A stretch of 64,000 nt of DNA from Haematobia irritans (Eukaryota; Arthropoda; Insecta; Diptera; Muscidae). Both the position numbers and the translations under genes were made by a program. The DNA is taken from assembly GCF_050003625.1 (NCBI RefSeq), contig NC_134397.1:269384070-269448069 (forward strand), given 5' to 3'. Within the stretch, counting starts at the first letter, position 1. Each line of letters opens with the position of its first letter. This document shows positions 1 through 10,664 of this stretch, piece by piece. The notes under the pieces were generated by a model, which worked only from the letters and a program-made list of their open reading frames with translations, did not search any database and had not been told where the DNA came from.

Positions 1-159
1 CCTCTATTTTCTGAACCATAATGATATATAATGCGAAATTTTTATAATGATATATAATGCGAAATATTTATAGTTGCTATGGATAAGAAATTTAATTGGT
101 AGAAATTTCATGACAAAGTATGAAATGGTTCAAAAGTAATTGACAATTCAACATGGGGG

Positions 160-512
160 TTCTCGTGATATGTTGAGCTCACGAGCAAGTTTTTTACTTC
201 TTCGTTTTGAATTTCGATCCAATCTGCCCTTTTTTGGTGTTGCCACTGTTTTTTTTTTTTCGTCCACTTAAATGGTGTAGGCCTCTAACAATAGCCATTT
301 GTGGTGTTCCAGTCAAATATAAAGCAATCGACTTATAACGCTTGATTTCCATCTGTAATAACTTTACATCTGAATGCAATAGATCAAATTGGTTTTGTTC
401 GGAGATAAACAATAATATGAACTGTCACTATAGTAAATATGTCAGAAGTCAAACGAACCATTTAGAAATGATAACTACCTAAAATGGGTTGCAGTACATA
501 TCAGCCACCATA
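160..512 (-). pseudogene. 5' fragment of a Tc1/mariner-superfamily element (terminus plus N-terminal HTH coding remnant)
   Basis: Read on the minus strand, the segment starts at about 512 with a terminus (GGTGGCTGATATGTACTGCA) also found at 2473, 36322 and 63011. About 150 bases further in is an ATG (352) opening MEIKRYKSIALYLTG, followed after a run of ten A by reading frames giving KKLARELNIS. That stretch resembles the second helix-turn-helix of Tc1/mariner transposases. The A-run shifts the frame, so the coding part is dead, and nothing catalytic is visible before the window edge. The copy at 36322 shares the leader and the FDLL(Y/H)S codons, which supports one element family. Assignment to the superfamily is inference from the CAGGGTG-type end and the HTH-like residues. 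Confidence 0.5.
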
Positions 513-1689
513 TGGACCCCTTTTCTAAAACCCGTTCATATCACTTAGATTATCTTTTATGAGAGTAATTTCGCACATCGGATGTTCATCGTATTGCACT
601 TGGTGTAGAAAATTCATTTATAGACCAAAGTGCACATACACATACACACACGCACACTCAACTAGCGTATAAAATGAGTATTCTCAACAGAAAATGTTCA
701 ATACAACCCAGCGGGAAATGGAAGGGACGTGGAATCGATGATGGAAGTGCTGTCCGGGTAGCTATAAGGCCTGGGCGCTGCATTACGTGTTCATTTCAAA
801 ATAACATTGGATTGGATTGGATTGGAGACCAAGGCCTTGCCTCTCGCTTCTATTCGTATGCCTTCTAGAGGTGGTGTCGTCGATGCCATGTTATCAGGCC
901 TTCATACTAAGTACAAAAATCATGCCTTCCAAAGAAGGCCCTCAAACAGGCCTGGTCAGGAAGGCGTAAAAGAAAGCGTGTAAAAATAAATATTTTGAAG
1001 GCAAGGTTGTCTATGAACTGAACATTTGCCCTCATACCTTTTACGTTAGAATTTAATTTGACTTACTTTTCCTATACAGTTTATCTTCTTTTTTTAATTT
1101 TAATATTTACCTCAAGTGTATTTTTATTTTTCTTCTCCGTCGGGATTTGAACCGAGGTCCTCGTTATTGGTAGTCCTACACTCATCCACTGGCCTACGAC
1201 ACATTTATGTGATGTGGGCGCCAAAAGGTGAACTTAAGCTACACGTGAGGTCATTCCGCGTTCCCTTCTGTTGGAAGTGAACGTATAATGGGTATCGGAT
1301 CTTTTATATGTTACAGAGAATGACTTCTAGAAGGCCAAAGTTAGGAGTAACTAGACATAAGCAAATTAATAGCTTGGCAGCCAACAAATAATGAGTATGG
1401 GATCATTGGTGGGTTCGAACAGATTCTACCATAGGCAAAGTTATAGATTTTTGTTATTATTAATTTAATTATTAATTATTTAGAAAGATTTATGTTTATT
1501 TATTTAACCGCACTATAAAAATAAGTAAATACGACCGGAATGTCAGGCAGGCCGAGTCTTATGGACCATCCACCATGTATTACGAAGAAAGTTCTACTAA
1601 AGACAAGGTATCTTAAAACCTCTTAACATTGCCTTAATGTACATGGAGGTAGATTAAATACCTATATAAGCTAAATCAGTTCTTGATCG
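513..1689. other. Gene-free stretch
   Basis: No convincing coding sequence. It holds a short CA-rich patch near 640-660, four tandem ATTGG units near 806-826, and a tRNA-like sequence at 1137-1200 listed separately. The remainder is AT-rich and unrecognised. Confidence 0.5.
1137..1200 (-). repeat. tRNA-like sequence, possible SINE head
   Basis: On the minus strand the segment reads like a tRNA half: GGCCAGTGGATGAG (A-box-like), then GGTTCAAATCCCG (a good B box) about 30 bases on. It has no recognisable acceptor stem or CCA. It differs from the abundant SINE of this window, so it may be another tRNA-derived repeat or a tRNA pseudogene. Confidence 0.3.
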
Positions 1690-2185
1690 GTTAACATAAA
1701 AATTTACAATTTCGATTGGATCGTATGAAATATGCCCCTGCAGAAGCGCAGGAAACCAAATATGGAAATTGCTTAGGCCGATAGCCTCTAGTTGCTAGTG
1801 CCCGTATAAATAAGTTTATTGTAATTTGTAATTATAATAAATTAAATAATAAATAAATAATGTAAATTGTTTTTTATGGAGGCTACATATATCTTTGGAA
1901 CGATATGGGCCACATTTGCATCGTTGTTAGAGGCCAGTTACTAACACCACGTACCACATTTCAACTGGATCGAATGAATTTTTCATCTCCAGAAAGCGCA
2001 GGAAATAAAATCGGGGGATCGGTTAGGACTAATTTTTTCCTGGTTGTTACAGGCCACGGATGTGATAAAATTGTCTCCTCCAAGAGGATCGTGGGCTACA
2101 CCTAAATGTGGTCCGATATAGCTCATTTGCAATACCATCCGACCTACATAAATAGTAGCTACTTGTACAAAGTATCCCGTCGCAC
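1690..2185 (+). mobile_element. Degenerate 153-bp-module element, family B fragment
   Basis: Contains worn family B modules: 'tatggaggctacatata', 'gttgttagaggccagttact', 'aacaccacgtaccacatttc' and 'caataccatccgacctacat', in the same order as in the intact copies. Both terminal hairpins are missing. Divergence is much higher than in the other B copies, so this is an old insertion. Confidence 0.7.
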
Positions 2186-2472
2186 AAAGGGGTATTTGAC
2201 CCCCAAACTGGTATTAATTCAAGGGAACAACCGATTTACATGAAATTTGGCAAAACGTTTTCTTGTTAATAGTAGTATCTCTGTCAATTTTCAAAAAGAT
2301 CGTGTCAGGTATATATATAGCGCCCGTATATTTAATCGTCCGATTTGAGTTTATATCCCATATTACTCAGCCAATTTTTTGAAATTTTGAACAAACTTTG
2401 TTTTGAGTGGCAAGCACTTTTACTATGTTCAGTTCAAACCTGATCGGAGTTATATATACCTACCCATATGTA

Positions 2473-2530
2473 CAGGGTGGCTGATATGTAATGCAACAAG
2501 TGCTATACTTTTTATTTTTTTAATTTTATT
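2473..2530 (+). mobile_element. Terminus of a Tc1/mariner-like element (copy B of the CAGGGTGGCTGATA family)
   Basis: A TA dinucleotide at 2471-2472 is followed by CAGGGTGGCTGATATGTAAT and 'gcaacaag', then a T-rich leader ('tgctatactttttattttt') shared with the copy at 63011. No transposase codons are visible downstream and the other end was not located. Confidence 0.5.
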
Positions 2531-4170
2531 TTTCAAAAACAAGGGAGAACAAACTATAGTGACCATGTAGAGATAAAACTGCACATATACAAACAAACAA
2601 TAATTGAAAAAAGTTCATAATCTTAAACTAAAATCTATTTTATTTAAATTTAGTACACGAATCTTTGAAATGATCGTGCCCATATCAAAGTTATAGGACC
2701 TTAAAGTAAGGCCGATTTCACTTAATATAAAGAAGAAAAAAATGATTTAAGTGAATAATCTTTTAATTAACTGTGATATTGAACCCTTGTATTAAAGATA
2801 AAAAAAAAAATTTCAAAACAGGCTAATACTTATTTGGAGAATTTTGCATTTTTGGTTAAACATTTATTTGAAAATCCGAAAACATTTGTTGCATTAAAAT
2901 GTATTTTTTATTCGAAATTTATTTATAGCTGTATACCTGTGTTGATATATCGCAAAAAGTGAACGAAAATTCAATAAATGAGACCTGTATCCTAGCTTTA
3001 AATTCACAGAGCCTAGATCTAGAGCTAGTTAACTTCCAAAAAGTGACTTTATATAAAAAAAACAATATTTCAGATTCAATAACGAAATCCTTAAGGAAAG
3101 TTCAAAAGATTTGAAGTCAAATAAATTATTCTGTGTGTATGTTCTCACAACAACATTACAAAACTGTAATATAACAACAACAAATAATATATGTTAGAAG
3201 ACAAATAGAAAAATATCACGATCAAAACAAACGTATAAAGTAAAACCAATGGAAAATATGTGGGTAAATTGATCTACAACTAACTATATGTCCAACTTAA
3301 TCCCAAAAATAAGTAAATTTTAAGACATCGTCAGAAATGCTGTTTCGAATACAAAACTTCACTTTCCTGATTTGTTTGTTCCTATGGTGGAGGGTAAAAA
3401 TATATATTCTATTTTAAATACATTGGAAGGCGGGGAGGGATACTAATTTCTAAATTTCTGGCAAATGGATGAGAATAGCGCATTACATGCTCTAGAACTA
3501 AAATCAACAACTATATCTAAATATAAATCATCTTGCGAAATAACAGCAAATTCTAATTTTGAGGCAAATCGGATTAAAACCGTGTCCTGTTAAAAATGTT
3601 GATATAAATGTTTGTTTGATGATTATATAAAAAAAAAAACTGAATTTTCATTCTTATAACAACAATGTAGGTCCTTCTTTTTCCAATTCCCAAAGAAGGC
3701 ACAGAATAATGTTTGCGGGCATTTTTTAGAAAGGAAGTGCAAGGCATTTTAGCATGCATGATAGGAGAAGGCATATGGGAAGGTGTTAAGGATCCCAAAA
3801 TCATGGGTTAAGAAGGCATGATTTTTGCGGTACTTCGCAATTTTCCCGCTGGGAATGGAACCGGTAAGTATTGGTCTATTACAATACATACTCTCATGTA
3901 CTTCAAAATTAAATTCAGGATAGCAGAAGCAATGGAAACGGCAAACCAATTGCCAGTGTAACAAAACTAATGTAAAGGAAAATCTCAAAACACTTTTTCA
4001 CTAAGCACTCGCACTCACACACATACACTTACACAAAAGCTTATGCTGAATACGCACTCACATATGCACACGTTTTCTGTGTGTTGTGCAGTATATTTGC
4101 GGAAAAACAACTTGAGCTTATTTCCATTCCACATAGCGAAAATTGCACGCGTGTTTGCTTTTACACTTGA

Positions 4171-4193
4171 GTGTGTGTGTGTGTGTGTGTGTG
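4171..4193. repeat. (GT)n microsatellite
   Basis: An uninterrupted run of about eleven GT dinucleotides in a CA/GT-rich context. Confidence 0.95.
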
Positions 4194-4606
4194 AATGCAA
4201 TGAAAAAAAATGTAGAACTCATACAGGAAATCATTGTGTGTTGATATCGTTTTTTTTTTTCTCTTCGTTGCCAGGATATTCCCCATTTCTGTGCTTTCTC
4301 TATTTTGCACAATAAGAAAGGAAACACGAAAAAAAAAATCTGATTGCAAAATTGCTTCTTATTGCACACTACTTTAATAAAAATCAAGATTGCATTCGAA
4401 GGCTTATTACCTTTAATATTTAATCAAGTTTTTTCCATCCATCTGCCTATGTATGCACCTATTGTATGCTATACAGGAAATGTGTTCTCATTGCAAAAAC
4501 TGCAATGTTACAATTATAAATGTATGAAAATTGAGAAAAAAATATCCATATGAAGAAATTTTTTCTAAAGCTTTATTGAGGAAATGGGGTGTTTCAATTC
4601 GAAATT

Positions 4607-6646
4607 AAACAAGTATATACAGCACTAAGTTCGGCCGGGCCGAATCTTAAATACCCACCACCATGAAGCAAATATTAGGGTTTCCTTTGAAATTTCAGGA
4701 GGGCTTGAGGACTTGAGGACACTTCCCGAAGATAAATTTAAAGATTTCACCTATGAGGACTATATCAGATTCTGGATTTATAAGAACCATTTTTGTTTGA
4801 GTTTTAGAGGAATCATTAACATCTCTTGTAAGTGTGCAAGAAAATTATAAGATAACGTCTTAATTTGAAATCTTAAATCTGTGGAAGTAAAATCTGGAAA
4901 TTTTGCATTGAGTTTCAAGCAATTTTCATGATCAGTGCACCTTCTACACCGCCAAGAAGTGAAGTCGGTGTATATGGAGGCATTATCAAATGGACCGATA
5001 AAAACTTAATCCGATACACGTTTTTGTGAGCCTAAAATATCAGAATATTTACAAATTCAGGCAAATCAGATAAAAACTACGGTTTCTAGAAACCCAAGGA
5101 GTTAAATCGGGAGATCGTTCTTATGGGGGCTATACTAAAATATGGACCGATACTCACCGTTTTCGGCACACCTCTTTATGACCCGAAAATACCTCTAGAT
5201 TTCCAATTTCAGACAAATAGGATAAAAACTTCGGATTCTAGAAGCCCAAGCAGTAAAATCGGGAAATCAGTCTATATGGGGGCTATACCAAAATATGGAC
5301 CGATACTCACCATTTTCGGCACACCTCTTATTGTCCTAAAATACCTCTAGATATCCAATTTCAGACAAATTGGATAGAAACTACGGTTTCTATAAGCCCA
5401 AGACCCAAAATCGGGAAGTCGTTTTATATGGGAGCTATACCAAAACATGGACCGATACTCACAATTTTTGGCATACGTATTTGTGGTCCTACAATACCTC
5501 TAGATTTCCAATTTCAGGTAAATTGAATAAAAACTGCGGTTTCTATAAGCCAAAGAAGTAAAATCGGGAGATAGGTCTATATGGGGGCTATACCAAAATA
5601 TGGACCGATACTCACAATTTTTGGCACACCTCTTTATGGTCATAAAATACCTCTAGATTTCAAATTTCAGGCAAATTGGATAAAAACTACGATTTCTATA
5701 AGCCCAAGACCCCAAATCGGGAGGTCGTTTTATATGGGGGCTATACCAAAACATGGACCGATACTCACAATTTTTGGCACACGTATTTGTGGTCCTACAA
5801 TACCTCTAGATTTCCAATTTCAAGTAAATTGAATAAAAACTGCGGTTTCTATAAGCCCAAGAAATAAAATCGGGAGATCGGTCTATATGGGGGCTATACC
5901 AAAACATGGACCGATAATAACCATTTTTGGCACACCTCTTCATGGTCATAAAATACCTCTAGATTTCAAATTTCAGGCAAATTGGATAAAAACTACGATT
6001 TCTATAAGCCCAAGACCCCAAATCGGGAGGTCGGTTTATATGGGGACTATATAAAAACCTGGACCGATACTCACAATTTTTGGCACACGTATTTGTGGTC
6101 CTACAATACCTCTAGATTTCCAATTTCAAGTAAATTGAATAAAAACTGCGGTTTCTATAAGCCCAAGAAATAAAATCGGGAGATCGGTCTATATGGCGGC
6201 TATACCAAAACATGGACCGATACTAACCATTTTTGGCACACCTCTTTATGGTCATAAAATACCTCTAGATTTCAAATTTCAGGCAAATTGGATAAAAACT
6301 ACGATTTCTATAAGCCCAAGACCCCAAATCGGGAGGTCGGTTTATATGGGGACTATATAAAAACCTGGACCGATATAGCCCATCTTCGAACTTGACCTGC
6401 CTGCAGACAAAAGACGAGTTTGTGCAAAATTTCAGCACGATTGCTTCATTATTGAAGACTGTAGCGTGATTACAACAGACAGACAGACAGACAGACAGAC
6501 AGACGGACATCGTTATATCGTCTTAGAATTTCTCCCTGATCAAGAATATATATACTTTATATAGTCGGAAATCGATATTTCGATGTGTTACAAACGGAAT
6601 GACAAACTTATTATACCCCCATCACCATTCTATGGTGGTGGGTATA
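4607..6646 (+). mobile_element. 153-bp-module element, family A, copy 1 (complete)
   Basis: Starts with 'aaacaagtatatacagcac', then the hairpin TTCGGCC-G-GGCCGAA and TACCCACCACCAT. It ends with a GACA microsatellite (6476-6505), 'tatatatactttatatagtc' and a terminal hairpin whose last strand, ATGGTGGTGGGTA, is the complement of the left motif. Between them, modules beginning TATATGGGGGCTATA start at 5120, 5273, 5425, 5578, 5731, 5884, 6037, 6190 and 6343, a spacing of 153 bp with one of 152. No transposase or reverse transcriptase is encoded; the short frames 'YMGAIPKYGPILTIFGT' are translations of the modules. Non-autonomous; its class is unknown. Two almost identical copies lie at 16482 and 21570. 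Confidence 0.85.
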
Positions 6647-6649
6647 AAA

Positions 6650-7995
6650 ATGAATAGAAAACAGAAAAATGAAAAGCAGGGGGTGGTGAATAGAAATTTG
6701 AAAACTTAATCAACTAGGGCCTAAAGCATTATTAGTCATAATTCCATAGAAAAATGGTATTGTGTATTATTCATTTTTTTCTAGCAAAGGATAAGGATGG
6801 TCAATTGGAAATAGAAAATTTAAAAATGGTAAAAAATTAAGTGAGGAGCATTACTGTCACATTAGTTCATGCAAAGCCGGTCGAAGACGACGGCTCATAT
6901 CTATGCTAGCATAGAATGCTAAAAAATATTTTCCTATTATGAAAGATAATGCAACCTAAATTTTAGGACCCTCAATTTACAGATTATTACGGGAAAATTT
7001 CTTTAAAATAAACAATTTTTAATTAAAAGAAAATGTTCTTTTAATTAATGTAATTTGCGTTCCTCCGTTAATATTGTATGTCTTTGAATTAAGACAAATT
7101 TCAAGAAAAACATTTATGATTTAATATAGGCCCATCTGTAAAGGAATTTATTGGCAGTTTATCGAACGAATTTATATGGCTAAAGTAGTCTTGATGTTTT
7201 CTTTAACATTTTTGTATATTCTTTAAATTAACTGAGATATTGAATTTTTGGATGAGTGACAAAAACTTCAAATGTAGGCTAACCTTCAGTTTCAGGAAAC
7301 TCCATTAGAGAAACGTTACACTCAAACAAAAGTGAACTCACTATTTCACTAAAGCCAATTTATATATATATTTTCCTGAAATTCCTAGGAGGAACATAGG
7401 GCCGTAACAAATGCATTCCATTTTGTTCTGTCATTAGCTAAGTTTTTTAGTTCTCGCCAAGTGTATCCCGCATCGTGTATTTCGGCCAATTTAACTATAT
7501 TTTATTTCATGGAATTATTATATTTGAAGAAAGTTTCATTTACTCTAATAATTTTTTGAGAACTTTAGATAAATTAACTAAAAGACGTGAAAAAATCATA
7601 TACAAATTAAGCATAGAGATTTACTAAATTCGTATTTCTCATAAAATATTTCATTATTTCTTCAAATTTGTAAATTTTACTTCAAAAGCGTCCATCATGA
7701 ACTTCGTATGTCACTATAGACATTCTTGCAATTTTGAACTCCATTTTTTTTCCTTCAAACTACAAAATTTTCTTTAAAGAGTGAAAAAATTATTTATGTC
7801 TAATAAATTTTCATGAATTTGTCGAAAAATATTTACTTATTTTTGTGATATCGGTGTAATGCCAGCGCTCATCCTCAAGATTTTGGATATGGAAAACAAC
7901 AACAACCAATGTTTTTATATATTTTGGGACCCGTTAGCATAACGAATATAAGCCCCAATATTTCAAATGAAAATTAACCCCAATTTCCGTTTTTT
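6650..7995. other. Gene-free stretch
   Basis: AT-rich DNA between two repeats. No splice-bounded open frame and no recognised repeat. Short poly-A and poly-T tracts only. Confidence 0.5.
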
Positions 7996-8784
7996 TATAC
8001 CCTCCACCATAGGATGGGGGTATATTAACTTTGTCATTCCGTTTATAACACATCGAAATATTGACCCAAGACCCCATAAAGTATATATATTCTAGGTCGT
8101 GGTGAAATTCTGAGTCGATCTAAGCATGTCCGTACGTCCTTCTGTTGAAATCACGCTAACTTCCGAACGAAACAAGCTATCGACTTGAAACTTGGCATAA
8201 GTAGTTGTTATTGATGTTGGTCGGATGATATTGCAAATGTAGCATATCGGACCACTTTTACGTATAGCCCCCATATAAACCGATCCCCAGATTTGACCAA
8301 CGGAGCCTCTTGAAGGAGCAAAATTCATCCGATCCGGTTGAAATTTGGAAAGTGGTGTACGTATATGGTCTCTAACATCCATGCAAAAATTAGTCCATAG
8401 CGGTCCATAATTATAAATAGCCCCCATATAAACCGATCCCCAGATTTGAACTCCGGAGCCTCTTGGAGGGACAAAATTCAGCCGATCCGGTTGAAATTTG
8501 GTACGTGGTGTTAGTATATGGTCTCTAACAACCAAGCAAAAAATTGGTCCATATCGGTCTATAATTATATACAGACCCCATATAAACCGATCCCCAGATT
8601 TGACCAACGGAGCCTCTTGAAGGGACAAAATTCATCCGATCCGGTTGCAATTTGGTACGTGGTGTTAGTATATGACCGCTAACAGTCATGCAAAAATTGG
8701 TCCATATCGGTCTATAGATATATATAGCCTATCGCCAATCACACAAAAATTGGTCCATATCGCCAAAAATAATCTACCAAAATT

Positions 8785-9033
8785 TTATTGCTATAGGAAA
8801 TTTTTGTCAAAATTTTATTTCTATAGAAAATTTTCTCAAAATTTTATTTCTGTACAAAATTTTGTATAAATTTTATTTCTATAGAAAATTTAGTCAAAAT
8901 TTTATTTTTATAGAAAATTTGGTCAACATTTTAGAAAATTTGGTCAAAATTTTATTTCTATAGAAATTTTTGTCAAAATTTTATTTCTATAGAAAATTTT
9001 TTCAAAATTTTATTTCTATAGAAAATTTTGTCA
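8785..9033 (-). repeat. 29-bp tandem array, first block
   Basis: Tandem copies of a 29-bp unit made of AAAATTTTG-T-CAAAATTTT followed by ATTTCTATAG; the junction forms the palindrome TTTCTATAGAAA. It is preceded by 'gccaaaaataatctaccaaa', the sequence that flanks these arrays elsewhere in the window. Confidence 0.95.
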
Positions 9034-9413
9034 AAAAAAAAAAAGGAAAAGAGATATGTTTGTTTCGAATTTATTTCGGCATAAGCCGGCTATCAATGTA
9101 AAACCTTTTTTCGGAGGGTTCAAGTGTGGTTTTTGTTGGGTTTAATAAACTGCCTGAATTTACTCTGATAATTGGTTGATAGTTTTGCTGCAAGTAGAGG
9201 ATGCTGATGAGGAATGTGGTAATTCCGAAACGTGCGTCCATCCAACCATCTTGCAGTCTATAGGGCTTTGCCCAAATAAATTTGACAAACATTCTTTTCC
9301 TCTGTTGGTTAAGCTACTCTTGTAGTTTAGTCAATGTATGGTTTTAAGCTGAAATAAAAAACGACAACAATGCTTAAAGAACAAAACCAACAATAACAAA
9401 ACAAAGCGAATGA
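9034..9413 (+). mobile_element. Insert within the array, probably a Penelope-like retroelement fragment
   Basis: A 380-bp block with base composition and content unlike the surrounding array, which resumes on the far side. It contains a complete hammerhead ribozyme fold (9188-9256). Hammerheads with a very short stem III are known from the LTR-like repeats of Penelope-like elements, and this is the reason for the assignment. No reverse transcriptase or GIY-YIG codons are present. A minus-strand open frame of 73 codons overlaps it, but I see no reason to think it is used. Confidence 0.6.
9188..9256 (+). ncRNA. Predicted hammerhead self-cleaving ribozyme (type I, short stem III)
   Basis: Core CTGATGA at 9204-9210 and GAAA at 9227-9230. 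Stem II is GGAAT (9211-9215) with ATTCC (9222-9226) around loop GTGGTA. Stem III is the 3-bp ACG/CGT, using the last A of GAAA and 9231-9237, with a TG loop. Stem I is GGATG (9199-9203) with CATCC (9239-9243), extended beyond an internal loop by CTGCAAG (9188-9194) with CTTGCAG (9250-9256). The cleavage site follows GTC, between 9238 and 9239. Every invariant core base of the hammerhead is present and all helices are perfectly paired. Activity is not shown by sequence alone. Confidence 0.8.
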
Positions 9414-9961
9414 AAAATTTTATTTCTATAGAAAATTTTGTCCAATTTTATTTCTATAGAAAATTTTTTCAAAAACTTATTTCTATAGAAAATTTTGTAA
9501 AATTTTATTTCTATAGAATATTTTGTCAAAATTTTATTTCTGTAGAAATTTTTGTCAAAATTTTATTTCTATAGAATATTTTGTCAAAATTTTATTTCTG
9601 TAGAAATTTTTGTCAAAATTTTATTTCTATAGAAAATTTTGTCAAAATTTTATTGCTATAGAAAGTTTTGGCAAAATTTTATTTCTATAGAAAATTTTCT
9701 ATAAATTTTATTTCTATAGAAAATTTTGTCAAAATTTTATTTCTATAGAAAATTTTCTATAAATTTTATTTCTATAGAAAATTAGGTCAAAATTTGATTT
9801 CTATAGAAAATTTAGTTAAAATTTTATTTCTATAGAAAATTTGGCCAAAATTTTATTTCTATAGAAAATTTTGTCAAAATTTTATTGCTATAGAAAATTT
9901 TGTCAAAATTTTATTTCTATAGAATAAAAATTTTGTCAAAATTTTATTTCTATAGAAAATT

Positions 9962-10063
9962 TTATTTATTTATTTATTTATTGTTTATTTTAATCATACA
10001 GTAAATGTACGATAAAAAAGAAAAGGGAAAAGTAGCATTGGCTGCTAAGGCCATCAGCTAAGA
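9962..10063. repeat. 100-bp non-array insert, first copy
   Basis: (TTTA)n followed by 'ttgtttattttaatcataca' and 'agtagcattggctgctaagg'. An almost identical copy lies 601 bp downstream inside equivalent array sequence. The (TTTA)n edge suggests the tail of a retroposon in reverse orientation, but no coding part is present. Confidence 0.7.
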
Positions 10064-10562
10064 AAATTTTCTATAAATTTTATTTCTATAGAAAATTTAG
10101 TCAAAATTTTATTTCTATAGAAAATTTAGTCAAAATTTTATTTCTATAGAAAATTAAGTTAAAACTTTATTTACAAAGAACATTTGGTCAAAATTTTATT
10201 TCTATAGAATATTTTGTTAAAACTTTATTTCTATTGAAAAATTTTGTCAAAATTTTATTGCTATAGAAAATTTTGGCAAAATTTTATTTCTATAGAAAAT
10301 TTTGTCAAAATTTTATTTCTATAGAAAATTTTCTATAAATTTTATTTCTATAGAAAATTAGGTCAAAATTTTATTTCTATAGAAAATTTAGTTAAAATTT
10401 TATTTCTATAGAAAATTTGGTCAAAATTTTATTTCTATAGAAAATTTTGTCAAAATTTTATTGCTATAGAAAATTTTGTCAAAATTTTATTTCTATAGAA
10501 AATTTTGTCAAAATTATATTTCTATAGAAAATTTTGTCAAAATTTTATTTCTACAGAAAATT

Positions 10563-10664
10563 TTATTTATTTATTTATTTATTGTTTATTTTAATCATAC
10601 AGTAAATGTATGATAAAAAAGAAAAGGGAAAAGTAGCATTGGCTGCTAAGGCCATCAGATAAGA
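10563..10664. repeat. 100-bp non-array insert, second copy
   Basis: Differs from the first copy at only a few bases (for example 'tgtatgataaaa' against 'tgtacgataaaa'). Best explained by tandem duplication of a 601-bp array segment after a single insertion. Confidence 0.7.

Larger units (their letters stand above)
2186..4606. other. Gene-free stretch with a transposon end and a GT microsatellite
   Basis: AT-rich non-coding DNA. At 2473 a TA-flanked terminus (CAGGGTGGCTGATATGTAAT) begins, and an (GT)n run lies at 4171-4193. The short open frames around 4015-4390 come from CA/GT and poly-T composition. Nothing else is recognised. Confidence 0.5.

Noticed and set aside
4607..6646. Helitron identity for families A, B and C
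   Set aside because: A hairpin lies near the right end, but there is no TC start, no CTRR end after the hairpin, and the subterminal inverted TACCC motifs are not Helitron-like.
9071..9292. 73-codon minus-strand frame overlapping the hammerhead
   Set aside because: Short, with no recognised domain; the structured RNA explains the conservation-like pattern better.
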